This document shows, piece after piece, positions 1-9,124 of a DNA stretch of 64,000 bases; the first letter of the stretch is position 1, and every line of letters starts with the position of its first letter. The stretch is from Paenibacillus amylolyticus (GTDB taxonomy: Bacteria > Bacillota > Bacilli > Paenibacillales > Paenibacillaceae): contig NZ_BCNV01000007.1 in NCBI RefSeq assembly GCF_001570725.1, forward strand, positions 1-64,000, written 5' to 3'. The translations under genes and the position numbers were made by a program. The notes under the pieces are model-generated. The model was not told the DNA's origin, ran no database searches, and saw only the letters and a list, made by a program, of their open reading frames with translations.

Positions 1-542
1 CACCGCTGACCCTGATCTCGGATGCCGTCTCTGATCTAAGTATAATCTGTACGGCTCCAAGCAAAACGTTCAACATTCCTGGCCTCTGCACATCCAACAT
101 CATCATCCCTAACGCCAAGTTACGGGAATCGTTCGCGCAGGGTGTAAAAACGATGGGACTTGCCAGTATCAGTACGTTGGGAGCTGTTGCAACCGAAGCT
201 GCTTACAACGGTGCCGAGGAATGGCTCGATGAGTGCCTTGCATATATCCGCGGGAATATGGAGTATGTACAGCAATATGTCGCGGAACATATGCCAAAGA
301 TTAAAATGGTTCTGCCCGAAGCAACCTATCTGTTATGGATGGATTTCCGGGAGCTGAATATCCCACATGCGCAACTATGCAACATGCTGCTTCATGAAGC
401 AGGGCTTGCTTTCAATGACGGGAGCTTCTTTGGAGCAGAGGGTACAGGGTTCATGCGTATTAATGTAGCCTGTCCACGTTCTACGGTGGAAGAGGCCATG
501 CGCAGATTGTCTGTGTTGTTAAGCAATGTGTCGGGCAAATAA
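1..542 (+). CDS. PatB/MalY-type PLP aminotransferase / cystathionine beta-lyase, C-terminal part
   Basis: The reading frame is open from base 3, so the gene begins before the window. Upstream of the first internal ATG (153) it reads through TAPSKTFNIPGL, the pyridoxal-phosphate lysine motif of the class I/II aminotransferases of the PatB/MalY branch (C-S beta-lyases acting on cystathionine or cysteine conjugates). The C-terminal domain follows, with YLLWMDFRELN and FMRINVACPR; the latter holds the conserved Arg that binds the substrate carboxylate. Cytosolic. A hairpin terminator lies about 75 nt after the stop. The exact substrate cannot be decided from this fragment; the PatB/MalY branch is likely because of the spacing between the Lys and Arg motifs. 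Confidence 0.85.
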   Translation, partial: PLTLISDAVSDLSIICTAPSKTFNIPGLCTSNIIIPNAKLRESFAQGVKTMGLASISTLGAVATEAAYNGAEEWLDECLAYIRGNMEYVQQYVAEHMPKIKMVLPEATYLLWMDFRELNIPHAQLCNMLLHEAGLAFNDGSFFGAEGTGFMRINVACPRSTVEEAMRRLSVLLSNVSGK

Positions 543-615
543 ACTGTTAGTTAGATCTATGTACGTTGCGAACATAACGTATACTGTTCGTTAAATGGTG
601 AATATTTGTCAAAAT

Positions 616-690
616 AAAAAAAGGGTGCCCCGTAGTCAAGTCCATGACTCACATTCATGGTCAATGACTGAACAAGGGGCTCCCCTTTTG
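616..690. terminator. Bidirectional terminator between the aminotransferase and nikE
   Basis: Inverted repeat AAAAGGGtGCCCC (about 618-631) and GGGGCtCCCCTTTT (about 675-688), with a shorter nested stem in the loop. A T-run follows on the plus strand and an A-run precedes it, so it can stop both the aminotransferase transcript and the converging nik operon. Confidence 0.8.
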
Positions 691-726
691 TATTTGATCA
701 TTTTGTTTATTCGAACATATTTAAAA

Positions 727-1338
727 TTACAGTGACATCGATATCGGCATCGGTGTAATTCTGTCGCACAACCTGTTCAGCAAATCCCGATCATGGCTTA
801 TGATCAGTAATCCAAGATCACGCTGGCGAGCCACTTCCATCACGGTATGCCAGATCTGTGCCTGCGTGATCGCATCCAGCATCGTTGTCATCTCATCTGC
901 GATCACGTAACGTGTCGCTGTCCCAAGTGCTCGCGCCACACAGAAACGCTGCAGTTCTCCACCGGATAATTCACTCGGTCTACGGTCCAACCAGGTCTGC
1001 TGAATACCCAAAGCTTCGAGCAACTGCTCATCCTGCACAGCCGCTTCTTGAAGTACACGACGCATTCGCCAGCGTGGATTCACGGCTTTCTCCGGGTGCT
1101 GGAACACCAGCTGAACCGGACATACTCCTGTATGAGGAAGTGGTTTCCCATCCAGAAGTACTTGTCCTGCCACGGGTTCGGCATATCCTGCAAGAATGCG
1201 CCCAAGGCTTGTTTTGCCACAGCCACTCGGTCCCCATAAGCCCACCACTTCTCCCCGTTGCACCTGCATATTCATCTGCTGGAACACCCACGATTTCGGA
1301 TCGTAACGGTAACTCACGTCCCGTGCTTCAAGTGACAT
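727..1338 (-). CDS. nikE: Nickel/peptide-type ABC transporter ATP-binding protein NikE-like
   Basis: One of the two ATPases of a NikABCDE/DppABCDF-type importer. A Walker A motif (GPSGCGKTS), Q-loop region (VFQHPEKAVNP), signature LSGGELQRFCVARAL and Walker B (YVIADEMT) are all present. At 203 residues it is shorter than usual (about 250) and lacks the C-terminal extension common in oligopeptide ATPases. The ATG overlaps the end of nikD by 11 nt and has GAGG upstream, which suggests translational coupling. It is the last gene of the operon. Nickel is inferred from the linked nikR; oligopeptide transport is the alternative on sequence alone. Confidence 0.8.
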   Translation of the reverse strand: MSLEARDVSYRYDPKSWVFQQMNMQVQRGEVVGLWGPSGCGKTSLGRILAGYAEPVAGQVLLDGKPLPHTGVCPVQLVFQHPEKAVNPRWRMRRVLQEAAVQDEQLLEALGIQQTWLDRRPSELSGGELQRFCVARALGTATRYVIADEMTTMLDAITQAQIWHTVMEVARQRDLGLLIISHDRDLLNRLCDRITPMPISMSL

Positions 1339-2284
1339 GGAAACACCTCACTTCTCCGCCCCGAACCTTACGAAGCTCTGGACGTTCGCGGGTACATACA
1401 GCGGTTGCTGCATTACATCGGGGAGCAAATGAACATCCTGTCGTGATCTCTTGACCTGCCAATGGCTGGGAGCCTGGGAGTGGCTGAAATCCATTCTGCG
1501 GCAACGCATTCCAGAGCGCTTTCGTATATGGATGACGCAGACGTTCTCCATTCCCTTTAAAATCATCCACCTGCGCCGTCTCTACATTGGTACCCGCATA
1601 AAATACAGCGATGCGATCAGCGGCCGTCAGGGCCGTCGTAACATCATGCGTAATCCACAGGATACCTACGCCTTGATTTGCAAGCTCGCGAAATTGCTTC
1701 ATCGTCTCGGCCAACACTTCGGGATGGATGCCTGGTGTCGGCTCATCTGCAATGATCAGCTTGGGCTGACCTGAGGTCGCTGTCGCCATCAGCACTCGCC
1801 TTGCCATACCACCGGACAACTCGAACGGGTATTTTCCAACTGTTCCGCGAGGTAGATGATACCGCTCGGTCAGCTCCTGCTCCGTCTTTTTCATAAGAGA
1901 TCGAGTTATGAACCCGCGCTTCCGTCTCGAATTTCGGGTTACCGGTTCAACTTGCCTTCCCACCTGCATCAGCGGGTCCAGATAACTGACGGATTGTGGA
2001 ATCAACATCAGTTCATCACCACGCAGATGAAGCTGCCGCTCTAGGGTCAAAGGCTCACCACTATAGCTAATACGCCCTTCCAACCTGGCATTGGCAGGCA
2101 AAATGCCCATGATGGCCTGCGCCAACACACTTTTACCCGATCCGCTTGCGCCTACAACAGCCACGATCTCGCCCTCGTTTACGGAAAGATCCAGATTCTG
2201 AATAACATAAGTCTGTTCGTGCCCAAACCAGCCGCGAGCACGCCGAAATGACACCGACACTCCCTCAATATCAAGAAGAGCCAT
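1328..2284 (-). CDS. nikD: Nickel/peptide-type ABC transporter ATP-binding protein NikD-like
   Basis: Second ATPase of the importer, 318 residues. It has Walker A GASGSGKSVLA, signature LSGGMARRVLMATA and Walker B LIIADEPTPGI, followed by a C-terminal oligopeptide/dipeptide transporter region with three clustered cysteines (CSFAPRC, then AVC), typical of DppD/NikD proteins. It pairs with the NikE-like protein on the inner face of the membrane. Its start lies 2 nt after the nikC stop. Five genes in a row share the strand and are overlapping or nearly touching, so this is one operon. Confidence 0.82.
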   Translation of the reverse strand: MALLDIEGVSVSFRRARGWFGHEQTYVIQNLDLSVNEGEIVAVVGASGSGKSVLAQAIMGILPANARLEGRISYSGEPLTLERQLHLRGDELMLIPQSVSYLDPLMQVGRQVEPVTRNSRRKRGFITRSLMKKTEQELTERYHLPRGTVGKYPFELSGGMARRVLMATATSGQPKLIIADEPTPGIHPEVLAETMKQFRELANQGVGILWITHDVTTALTAADRIAVFYAGTNVETAQVDDFKGNGERLRHPYTKALWNALPQNGFQPLPGSQPLAGQEITTGCSFAPRCNAATAVCTRERPELRKVRGGEVRCFHVT

Positions 2285-2286
2285 AT

Positions 2287-3300
2287 TTACCTCACCTCCC
2301 TCGAACTACCTGTACCCGTCAACGTCTTCAGACTGTTGCCCAATACATCAAACGCACGAACAACCAGCAACAATGCCAGTCCCGGGAAAAAGGCGAGCCA
2401 CCACATGCCAGCAGATAAATATCTCATCGATTCGGACAAAATAATTCCGATTGCTGGTTGCTGCGGGGACAACCCCAGCCCCAGAAACGTAATGGCTGCT
2501 TCATGCAGAATTGCATGGGGAAAGATTAGCAGTACGCCCACGAACAGTTGTGGAACAAGGTGTGGCAGCATATGCTGCACCGCAATCTGTAACCGTGATT
2601 GGCCTAACTTGTGTGAAATTTGAATGTATTCTGCGGATTTCAGTTGAATCATCTCCGCTCTTACAATCCGGGCCAGATTCGGCCAGTGAGTCAGCGCAAT
2701 CGCTGCCGCCACTCCTGCCAAACCTCCACCGAATACAAATGCCAGCATGACCAGCAATACCAGGTGAGGCACACTGAGGAACAAGTCGATAATCCACGAG
2801 ATCACTCGGTCAGCAGCCTTGCTAGAAGCGGCGCCCAGACCCAGTAACAGTGCGATCAGTCCACCGCCACATGCAGCAAGTAATCCAACTTGAATGCTGG
2901 TCGCCAATCCTTTTAACGTACGCATGAACATATCTCTTCCGAGCCAATCCGTGCCGAATGGATGCGCCCAGGTTGGAGCCAAATTCCGATCCATTAATGA
3001 AGTCAGCGTAGAACCAGCGGGAAGCAGTCTGCCCGTCAACCACACGATGACAATCCAGATCACGGCGAAACTGCCCCAGATCAAAGCCTTTTTTCGAGGA
3101 TTACGGAAATGTTGGTTGTTATTGTTGGTACCCGCATAACCTTTTCTCGTTTGACGCGTTGCTCCTGTTTCTTTTCCAGTCTCAGCTTGTAGTAATACCT
3201 GATTAATGTTGTACCTTGCCTCTTGAGTTGCAGTGTTCACTTTCTGTACTTCCACTGATTCTCTCGTCTGCTCAGAGGAGCGTTCTACCGTCTGCTTCAT
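2287..3300 (-). CDS. nikC: Nickel/peptide-type ABC permease NikC-like with long N-terminal extension
   Basis: Membrane permease of the DppC/NikC family. The conserved part begins near residue 80 (FGTDWLGRDMF motif at about 115) and has several hydrophobic segments and the EAA-type loop ending in AAITFLGLGLSPQQPAIG. Family members are usually about 280 residues; this one has 337 because of a hydrophilic extension of about 70 residues rich in Gln, Thr, Arg and Asn ahead of the first membrane segment. The ATG overlaps the nikB stop in an ATGA junction, which supports this long start, but an internal start cannot be excluded. Confidence 0.8.
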   Translation of the reverse strand: MKQTVERSSEQTRESVEVQKVNTATQEARYNINQVLLQAETGKETGATRQTRKGYAGTNNNNQHFRNPRKKALIWGSFAVIWIVIVWLTGRLLPAGSTLTSLMDRNLAPTWAHPFGTDWLGRDMFMRTLKGLATSIQVGLLAACGGGLIALLLGLGAASSKAADRVISWIIDLFLSVPHLVLLVMLAFVFGGGLAGVAAAIALTHWPNLARIVRAEMIQLKSAEYIQISHKLGQSRLQIAVQHMLPHLVPQLFVGVLLIFPHAILHEAAITFLGLGLSPQQPAIGIILSESMRYLSAGMWWLAFFPGLALLLVVRAFDVLGNSLKTLTGTGSSREVR

Positions 3301-4292
3301 GACATCAGCTCCTCCTTCATCCGCGGGTCAATCATACGATACAGAATGTCGGCCACCATATTACCTGTAAAAACAAAGATTGCACTGCACATCACAAGTC
3401 CGAGCAGCAGTGGAACATCACCGCGTAACCCCGCCTGGACCGTTGCCTGACCCAGCCCGGGGTATGAAAATACCTGTTCTGCAAGCACAGCCCCACCAAA
3501 CAGTTCACTGAATGAAGCAAACTGTAGTGTTATGGCTGGTAAAACAACATGTCTGAACCCATGTCGACGGAACAGCTGAAATCCACGCTCACCCCGCGCT
3601 CTCGCGAACAGAATATAATCTGACTCCAGCACATCCGTAAGCTTCTGCCGGGTATGCAAAGCGATGGAAGCTACCCCAGTCAGGCTGAGAGTCAACGCTG
3701 GCAGAATCATATGAATAACCCGATCTCCCCATGTGACCTGATCAGCTGACATCCCTGCGGGTACCCCAAGCCCCACCGGAAGCCAGCCAAGCCACACACC
3801 AAATACCATCAACATCAACAGCGCAATCCAGAATACTGGCGTGGAAGCCAGTGTATAACAATACCAGCAGATCAGGCGATCCAGCTTCGAATCACGTCTC
3901 ATGGCAGCAACTACCCCAAGAGCGAACCCGAAGATGCCGGATAATAGCCAGGCTACAGCCATAAGCGTGACAGAATTCATGAACCGTTCCTGAATAATAT
4001 CTGCTACAGGTTGTCTGTAAATCATCGATGTTCCCAGATCTCCCTGAATCAGCGCTTGTCCCCAAGTGAGCAATCGTTCTGTAGGGGATTCATTCAATCC
4101 CCATCGTTCTTCGATAAGACTGCGCTGTTCGGCACTTACTCTAATCATGTCTCCACCAATATAGGCTTCGATCGGATCAACTGGAGAGAATTGCATTAAT
4201 ATAAAAGACAACACACTGACTCCGACCAATAAGGATACAAGTCGCAACATTTTAAAACCAACAAATCTGGCCCATCCATTCCTGCCTGTCAT
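3297..4292 (-). CDS. nikB: Nickel/peptide-type ABC permease NikB-like
   Basis: Permease of the DppB/NikB family. It has an N-terminal membrane segment (LVSLLVGVSVLSFILMQFSPVDP), the conserved RWGLNESP region, and the C-terminal EAA loop near GAVLAEQVFSYPGLGQATVQAG. I place the start at the ATG at 4292, which has GGGGAGAG six bases upstream; an in-frame TTG at 4307 lacks a site of its own. Length 331 residues is normal. It forms the channel with the NikC-like subunit, 40 nt after nikA. Confidence 0.82.
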   Translation of the reverse strand: MTGRNGWARFVGFKMLRLVSLLVGVSVLSFILMQFSPVDPIEAYIGGDMIRVSAEQRSLIEERWGLNESPTERLLTWGQALIQGDLGTSMIYRQPVADIIQERFMNSVTLMAVAWLLSGIFGFALGVVAAMRRDSKLDRLICWYCYTLASTPVFWIALLMLMVFGVWLGWLPVGLGVPAGMSADQVTWGDRVIHMILPALTLSLTGVASIALHTRQKLTDVLESDYILFARARGERGFQLFRRHGFRHVVLPAITLQFASFSELFGGAVLAEQVFSYPGLGQATVQAGLRGDVPLLLGLVMCSAIFVFTGNMVADILYRMIDPRMKEELMS

Positions 4293-4334
4293 CCAATCTC
4301 TCCCCAATTCAGGTTAAAGCTACCGCTACGTTTC

Positions 4335-5993
4335 CTACTTTGTACTGTTATCCCAGGACCATTCCTCCAGATTGGTTGTCACCGGCCAGCCGTGACCATG
4401 GGGATGGATCTGCTGCTCGCCAATGTTCAGTCCATTCGTAACCAGGTACAGATGATCTATATTTACGAGCCATGCCCATGGTGCATCACCCTGATAACTG
4501 AAACCTGTTGTTCCATCCCATTCGGCTTTCTGCCAGAACGGCAATGCCTCTTCTTCACTTGTTGCCTGAAGGGCTTTGTCCATCCAAGAATCCACGACAG
4601 GATTACTGTACAGTCCCACATTGTAATATCCTTCTCCCTTGTGAGTGCTGCTATAGAGGTTATACGTCTCTAGTGGATCATGACTGCCCCAACCAAATAA
4701 TACAGCGTTGGAGTAAGCCATTTTTTTCGTTTCTTCACGGCTTTTGCCTTCCACATTGATTTTAATTCCCGCCGGGGCAACCATATCCGCAGCAGCCAGT
4801 GCCAGAGATTGTCTTGTTAAATCCCCTGCAAAATAAAGCAGATTGAATTCGGCCTTGACGCCGTTTTTCTCGACGATACCGTCACCGTCCGCATCCGCCC
4901 AGCCACCAGCGGCCAGAATTCGCTTCGCTTCTTCGAGATTGGCATCCGTAAATACAGCTTCCGCATTGCTCCAAGGCAGATCATCACTGACGGAATAAGC
5001 CGGACGACCGTACCCCTCCAGTACGCCCTCAACCAAAGCCTTACGATCAATCACGACATTCACCGCTTGGCGAATCGCCAGATCGGATGTCACATCATTC
5101 CCTGCGGGAAGACCATCGCCCGACTTGGCACCAGCAGGTTGCATGGGGAACATGATGCCCCGGTTATCTACGGTTTTCACGGCCTCTAATGTCATGCCAT
5201 TCACCTGTTGTTTGCTAAACGCTGCCGGGATAGCAGCGATATCCACTGTACCTGCCTGTGCAGCGGCATAGGCGGCATCTTCATCCAGATAGAGGAAGGT
5301 GAGTTTGTGGAATGCAGACTTATTACCATAATATTCTTCATTCGCTTCCACGATGACCTGTTGTCCTTTGTCCCACTGAACCAGCTTGTACGGTCCTGAT
5401 CCCACCGGATGTTCTGCATAATCAGCACCATAGGCATGTTCAGGTACAATGCCAAGTGTCGTCAGCAGACTGATGAATGTGGACTGCGGCGACTTCAGTG
5501 TGAATACGACCGTTCGATTGTCGGATGCCTGTACATCAGCCATATTGGTCAAATCAATCACGGACCCACTCTTGGCAGCTGTTTCAAATGTAAATTTCAC
5601 ATCCTCAGCCGTTAGAGGCTCCCCATCCGAAAACTTCACATCGTCCCGAAGCGTAACTGTCCAGGTCAGACCATCTTCGCTAACAGAATATGTCGTTGCC
5701 AGATCGTTAACCAGTTGCAACTTGGCATCTCGCTTCAGCAAGGTACTCTGGAAAAGTGGTGACCCATATTGCCCCCATCCGGTTGTTGGATCAAACCCGC
5801 CTTCCGGCTCTGTGCCAACGGCCAGCACCAATTCATCTTTGGTTAAGGCTGTACCTGATTGTCCATTCTCTGCTGATGAAGCTGTTGGCGCTGTGCCCTG
5901 TGCACAACCAGATAAACCAATGGAACATACAAGCAGGATCCCTAATCCTGTTCTACCTTTTCGTTTTCCCCATCTCCATGAAAATCTGCCCAT
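4335..5993 (-). CDS. nikA: Nickel-type ABC transporter substrate-binding lipoprotein NikA-like
   Basis: Extracellular binding protein of the SBP_bac_5 (peptide/nickel) family, 552 residues. The signal peptide ends in a lipobox (GLSGC near residue 30), so the mature protein is lipid-anchored. The family signature is visible in TTYSVSEDGLTWTVTLRDDVKFSDGEPLTAEDVKFTFE and the HPVGSGPYKLVQW motif. The start has GGGGG about 10 nt upstream. nikR upstream, behind its own terminator, favours nickel or a related metal complex over peptides. Ligand identity is inferred. Confidence 0.82.
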   Translation of the reverse strand: MGRFSWRWGKRKGRTGLGILLVCSIGLSGCAQGTAPTASSAENGQSGTALTKDELVLAVGTEPEGGFDPTTGWGQYGSPLFQSTLLKRDAKLQLVNDLATTYSVSEDGLTWTVTLRDDVKFSDGEPLTAEDVKFTFETAAKSGSVIDLTNMADVQASDNRTVVFTLKSPQSTFISLLTTLGIVPEHAYGADYAEHPVGSGPYKLVQWDKGQQVIVEANEEYYGNKSAFHKLTFLYLDEDAAYAAAQAGTVDIAAIPAAFSKQQVNGMTLEAVKTVDNRGIMFPMQPAGAKSGDGLPAGNDVTSDLAIRQAVNVVIDRKALVEGVLEGYGRPAYSVSDDLPWSNAEAVFTDANLEEAKRILAAGGWADADGDGIVEKNGVKAEFNLLYFAGDLTRQSLALAAADMVAPAGIKINVEGKSREETKKMAYSNAVLFGWGSHDPLETYNLYSSTHKGEGYYNVGLYSNPVVDSWMDKALQATSEEEALPFWQKAEWDGTTGFSYQGDAPWAWLVNIDHLYLVTNGLNIGEQQIHPHGHGWPVTTNLEEWSWDNSTK

Positions 5994-6054
5994 TCTCGTC
6001 GTTCCCCCTCTAATATGTGCTACTCTGATTCATTTCGTGTTACTTTTTACAGAA

Positions 6055-6085
6055 ATTGTAGCACAAAACACAAACCGTATGTCAA
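6055..6085 (-). promoter_or_regulatory. Candidate nikA promoter with adjacent short palindrome
   Basis: On the minus strand a perfect -35 TTGACA (6080-6085) and a -10 TACAAT (6055-6060), preceded by TG, are separated by 19 bases. A 5-bp palindrome GTCAA-N5-TTGAC (6081-6095) overlaps the -35 box, and an AT-rich near-palindrome sits at 6126-6142. Either could be a NikR operator, but neither resembles the Escherichia coli GTATGA-N16-TCATAC site. Confidence 0.5.
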
Positions 6086-6196
6086 TTAAGTTGACTTCAA
6101 AATCCAAATATTTTCATATTACCGAACTTATAATTATAAAGTTATATAAACGAGCATCTAGACCGTTCTATAAAGTCAGGTATTATAACAAACGAC

Positions 6197-6237
6197 AAAA
6201 AAACAGACGGTTGGCACTTAACCAATGGTCTGTTCTT
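6197..6237 (-). terminator. Terminator after nikR
   Basis: On the minus strand an ACAGAC..TTGG stem pairs with CCAA..GTCTGT, followed by seven T. It separates nikR from nikA, so the structural operon needs its own promoter. Confidence 0.7.
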
Positions 6238-6280
6238 TAGATTCGCTATATTTTCATAGAAATTACACTCGCAATTCGTC

Positions 6281-6817
6281 TTAATCCGCAGAGCGATGAT
6301 GATGACTGTGACCATGCTGACCCGCACTGTGATCATGATCCAGGCTTTGATTCGGATTGTTATCCTGACCGCTGCTCTGAGCATGAGCCAGTTTGTTGAG
6401 TTCATCCACATAAGTCACGGAGAGCTCTGCATACAATACCCCTTTTTGCACCTGGATCTGTTGATGCAGATGACGCAATCGTCCCAGATTCCCCCGTACT
6501 GCAATTACCTCCAGGCATTGGTCATGGTTCAGATGCACGTGCATATTGGAGATGATGTCATGATGCGCCTCATGCTGCAGCTCCATCAAGCGGATCGGAA
6601 GATCACTAATATGGTGATCGTAGACCATTACAATGGTGCCAGCCACATCCTGCTCGGATTGCAGTGCAGAGGGTTGCAATAATGTTTTTCGAACAAGATC
6701 ACGGAAAGCCTCAGATCGGTTTTTGTACCCCTGTTCCTCAATATACTGATCAAACTGTTCAATCAAAGGTGTCGGAAACGCCACCCCGAACCGGGTCAAA
6801 TCTTCTTTATCTGCCAT
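6281..6817 (-). CDS. nikR: Nickel-responsive regulator NikR
   Basis: Ribbon-helix-helix repressor with a C-terminal ACT-like nickel-binding domain, 178 residues. The N-terminal DNA-binding domain reads TRFGVAFPTPLIEQFD with the helix KNRSEAFRDLVR. The nickel site residues are recognisable: a His in HHDIISN, the H-x-H in MHVHLNH, and the Cys in DQCLEV. Unusually, the protein ends in an Asp/His-rich tail (last 25 or so residues, with HGHSHHH), which could bind or store metal. A strong AGGAGGAG site precedes the ATG. It lies upstream of nikABCDE and is presumed to repress it when nickel is plentiful. Confidence 0.92.
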   Translation of the reverse strand: MADKEDLTRFGVAFPTPLIEQFDQYIEEQGYKNRSEAFRDLVRKTLLQPSALQSEQDVAGTIVMVYDHHISDLPIRLMELQHEAHHDIISNMHVHLNHDQCLEVIAVRGNLGRLRHLHQQIQVQKGVLYAELSVTYVDELNKLAHAQSSGQDNNPNQSLDHDHSAGQHGHSHHHRSAD

Positions 6818-6869
6818 GCTTCTCCTCCTGCGCCCTCATTTGCTTCGAGTGTACCATAGACTTGTCTGC

Positions 6870-7904
6870 TCATCGACTATACTCTTGCAAAAAGCGTACT
6901 GCTGAATGCATCGCCTGTTGTCCAGCTTCAGTCTCCAGATCAAATTGATAATCATGCCCCAGCTTCTCGGATGAGTTCGAGAAGAACAAGGTTTCCGCAT
7001 CAACATCAAGTCGCTTCAAGACTTGTGCAAGTTCAATCGATTGACTGGTCAATGGGTCATCATTGCCTGAGGTAATAAAGGCAGGTGGATATTCTGTTGT
7101 GGCCTGAAACACGGTAGACATTTCATCCAGACGCGGGTACTCTTCAAATGTTTTGACTCCGGTATATGACCAGAGAAATGTCCGTATGAGCGGAAATCCC
7201 GTTTCCGCTACCGTGCTCAGATTGTAAGGTCCACAGAATAAAAGGACCCCGCGTAACTCTTCCGGCTGGGTGGTTGGCGTTATATTCATCAGCTTGGCGA
7301 GGGATGGATTCGTCACCACGGCCGCAGTCTGACTTGCGATCTGGGCACCTGCCGAATTGCCTGCGAGAAATATTTTTTTCGGGTCACCCTGAAATTCACT
7401 GGCATGGTTCTTCACGTAAGTCAAAGCCTGATTCGTCTGAACCACGGGAGTGGGATATTTCGTATCCGGTGCGAGCGCATAATTCATACTGACCACAACG
7501 TAGCCCTGTTTGGCTAATTGTACGGCATAATTTGTGATGTCCGCTTTGTCTCCCAAGACCCATCCACCACCATGAACCCACAGTACGACAGGCAAAGGTT
7601 CTGATGTTACGGAAGGATAATAGATATCCAGTGTACTGTCATTACGACCATCGTCTGCATAGGGCACATCCGCAACACGTGTTACTCCTTCGGCGATAAC
7701 AGCTTCGTTACTGTTCTTGTCTGCACTGGCAAGTTCAAAGCCTGATTTCAGTAAAAATATCGTGATTTTCGGTGTTAGTTGAGCACCGATTCCAACAAAA
7801 CCTGTAATCAAGACTAGTACTAGAATGGGAATCCAGTACCTTTTACGTTTAAAACCTGTTCTCCCCGCCCGTTTCGTTTCCAACTTCGACTGCAACAGCT
7901 CCAC
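6870..7904 (-). CDS. Membrane-anchored alpha/beta hydrolase (esterase/lipase, HSL/BD-FAE-like)
   Basis: 344 residues. A single N-terminal membrane segment (about residues 25-43) is followed by an extracytoplasmic alpha/beta hydrolase fold. The oxyanion-hole motif HGGGW is at about 110, the nucleophile elbow GNSAG at about 182, a candidate catalytic Asp in GNDDPLT and a His in KLGHDYQFD near the C terminus. This fits carboxylesterases of the hormone-sensitive-lipase type. The start codon is GTG with GAGGG upstream. It appears monocistronic, between nikR and a protein of unknown function. The natural substrate is not predictable. Confidence 0.82.
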   Translation of the reverse strand: MELLQSKLETKRAGRTGFKRKRYWIPILVLVLITGFVGIGAQLTPKITIFLLKSGFELASADKNSNEAVIAEGVTRVADVPYADDGRNDSTLDIYYPSVTSEPLPVVLWVHGGGWVLGDKADITNYAVQLAKQGYVVVSMNYALAPDTKYPTPVVQTNQALTYVKNHASEFQGDPKKIFLAGNSAGAQIASQTAAVVTNPSLAKLMNITPTTQPEELRGVLLFCGPYNLSTVAETGFPLIRTFLWSYTGVKTFEEYPRLDEMSTVFQATTEYPPAFITSGNDDPLTSQSIELAQVLKRLDVDAETLFFSNSSEKLGHDYQFDLETEAGQQAMHSAVRFLQEYSR

Positions 7905-7975
7905 CTCGTTCCCTCATCATTGAAGCGTCTTTACATCTAAAGTGGTGTACGTTGCGGAGTGAACCGGGTTTCCTC

Positions 7976-9064
7976 TTATTTGGGTCTCTTGGCGATTTCC
8001 TGTCTGACTTTCACGTATGTAGAGGATACTTTTTGCTCCAGTGTGTGGATATTTTGTTTTGAGCCTGCCCACTTCTCTGTTGCTGAAGCCAATGCGTTCA
8101 ATGAGCTGAGTACACGTGACGTTTGACCTTGCTTTGTACTCTGTTTGAACTGTTGCAGGGCATTTGAATAGCGTTCTTTCGCCAGGCTCGCCTGTTTTTT
8201 CGTCGTTTGAATCTGTTTCTTCACCGGATCGGCCCCCGCCAGAATAGCGCGCAAACGTTTTACTTCCGTGGTCTTCCGTTTACGTGCTTCGGCAAGCTCC
8301 TTTTTCTTGATCCGAATGTCTTCTCTGGCAAGCTGTACAACGGGTCTTAATGTGTCGGCCTGCGTACGAATCGCTGCACTCCATTCCTTATTTTTGATCG
8401 CTTTGGCTGCATCCAGCTGTCTATTGACTGAACTATAGAGGGCGAATAGTGGTTCATAACGGGCTTGGGTTTGCTTTACCTTTTCAGCTAGAACTGCGAT
8501 CTTAGCGTCGTCAGTTTGTCTTATTCCTACACGCAATCGTTCCAATTCCGTGGTATTGGTGGCATGAAGTGCCTTTATTTTTTGTTCCCAAGCTTGCTCT
8601 TGTGTCTTCCAGCTCCCCACTTTCTCGTACGCTCGTTGTAGGGTTAATTTGGTCTGTGCATCTGCCTTGTTCAGAACGGAATCCCAAGCTTTCTGCGCGG
8701 TTACGCCAAGATCTATACCCGCTGCCTCGGCTGTGGAAGCAAAATAAATTGTGCCTGCGCTGAACAGAATTACAAGCCCTATAAGTAGACGTGTTCCGAA
8801 AATAAGACGAGCGAACGATGGCAATTGACGACGCCGGACGTTACTTTGTTCCATCATGTGACTATGGCTAACTCCTATTGGAGAAGGAAATAGAATGTCA
8901 CTCGTCTCCATTAAAGCTATATCTTCGATATGCTGTCGACCCTTCGTTCCTTCCATCAAGCCAGGATAATCTATGAAGTCAGTTTCGCTTGATCGTTCCA
9001 ATAGGGAACAACATGCCATTACCTCCTGTTCATTCATCGTTTCCTTCCACGCTTCTGTATGCAT
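7976..9064 (-). CDS. Coiled-coil membrane protein of unknown function
   Basis: I do not recognise the family. About 80-90 polar residues with a pair of adjacent cysteines (ACC) near the start are followed by one hydrophobic segment (LLIGLVILFSAGTIYFAST), then about 230 residues rich in Lys, Gln, Ala and Arg with heptad-like spacing, predicted to be extracytoplasmic coiled coil. The cytosolic head followed by one membrane pass resembles anti-sigma factors, but no sigma factor gene is adjacent and no zinc-binding motif is visible. ATGs at 9064, 9037 (AAGGA upstream) and 9019 are all possible starts; the first is shown. Confidence 0.6.
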   Translation of the reverse strand: MHTEAWKETMNEQEVMACCSLLERSSETDFIDYPGLMEGTKGRQHIEDIALMETSDILFPSPIGVSHSHMMEQSNVRRRQLPSFARLIFGTRLLIGLVILFSAGTIYFASTAEAAGIDLGVTAQKAWDSVLNKADAQTKLTLQRAYEKVGSWKTQEQAWEQKIKALHATNTTELERLRVGIRQTDDAKIAVLAEKVKQTQARYEPLFALYSSVNRQLDAAKAIKNKEWSAAIRTQADTLRPVVQLAREDIRIKKKELAEARKRKTTEVKRLRAILAGADPVKKQIQTTKKQASLAKERYSNALQQFKQSTKQGQTSRVLSSLNALASATEKWAGSKQNIHTLEQKVSSTYVKVRQEIAKRPK

Positions 9065-9124
9065 CCGTCCCTACACCCTTTCTTCTAAAATATTTAGCAG
9101 AATCGCAACAAAATAAGCGAACGA

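Noticed and set aside
885..1454. 189-codon frame opposite nikE/nikD
   Set aside because: It runs antisense through two clearly conserved ATPase genes and has no recognisable motif.
5449..6240. 263-codon frame opposite nikA
   Set aside because: Antisense to a conserved binding-protein gene and extends over its promoter and the nikR terminator.
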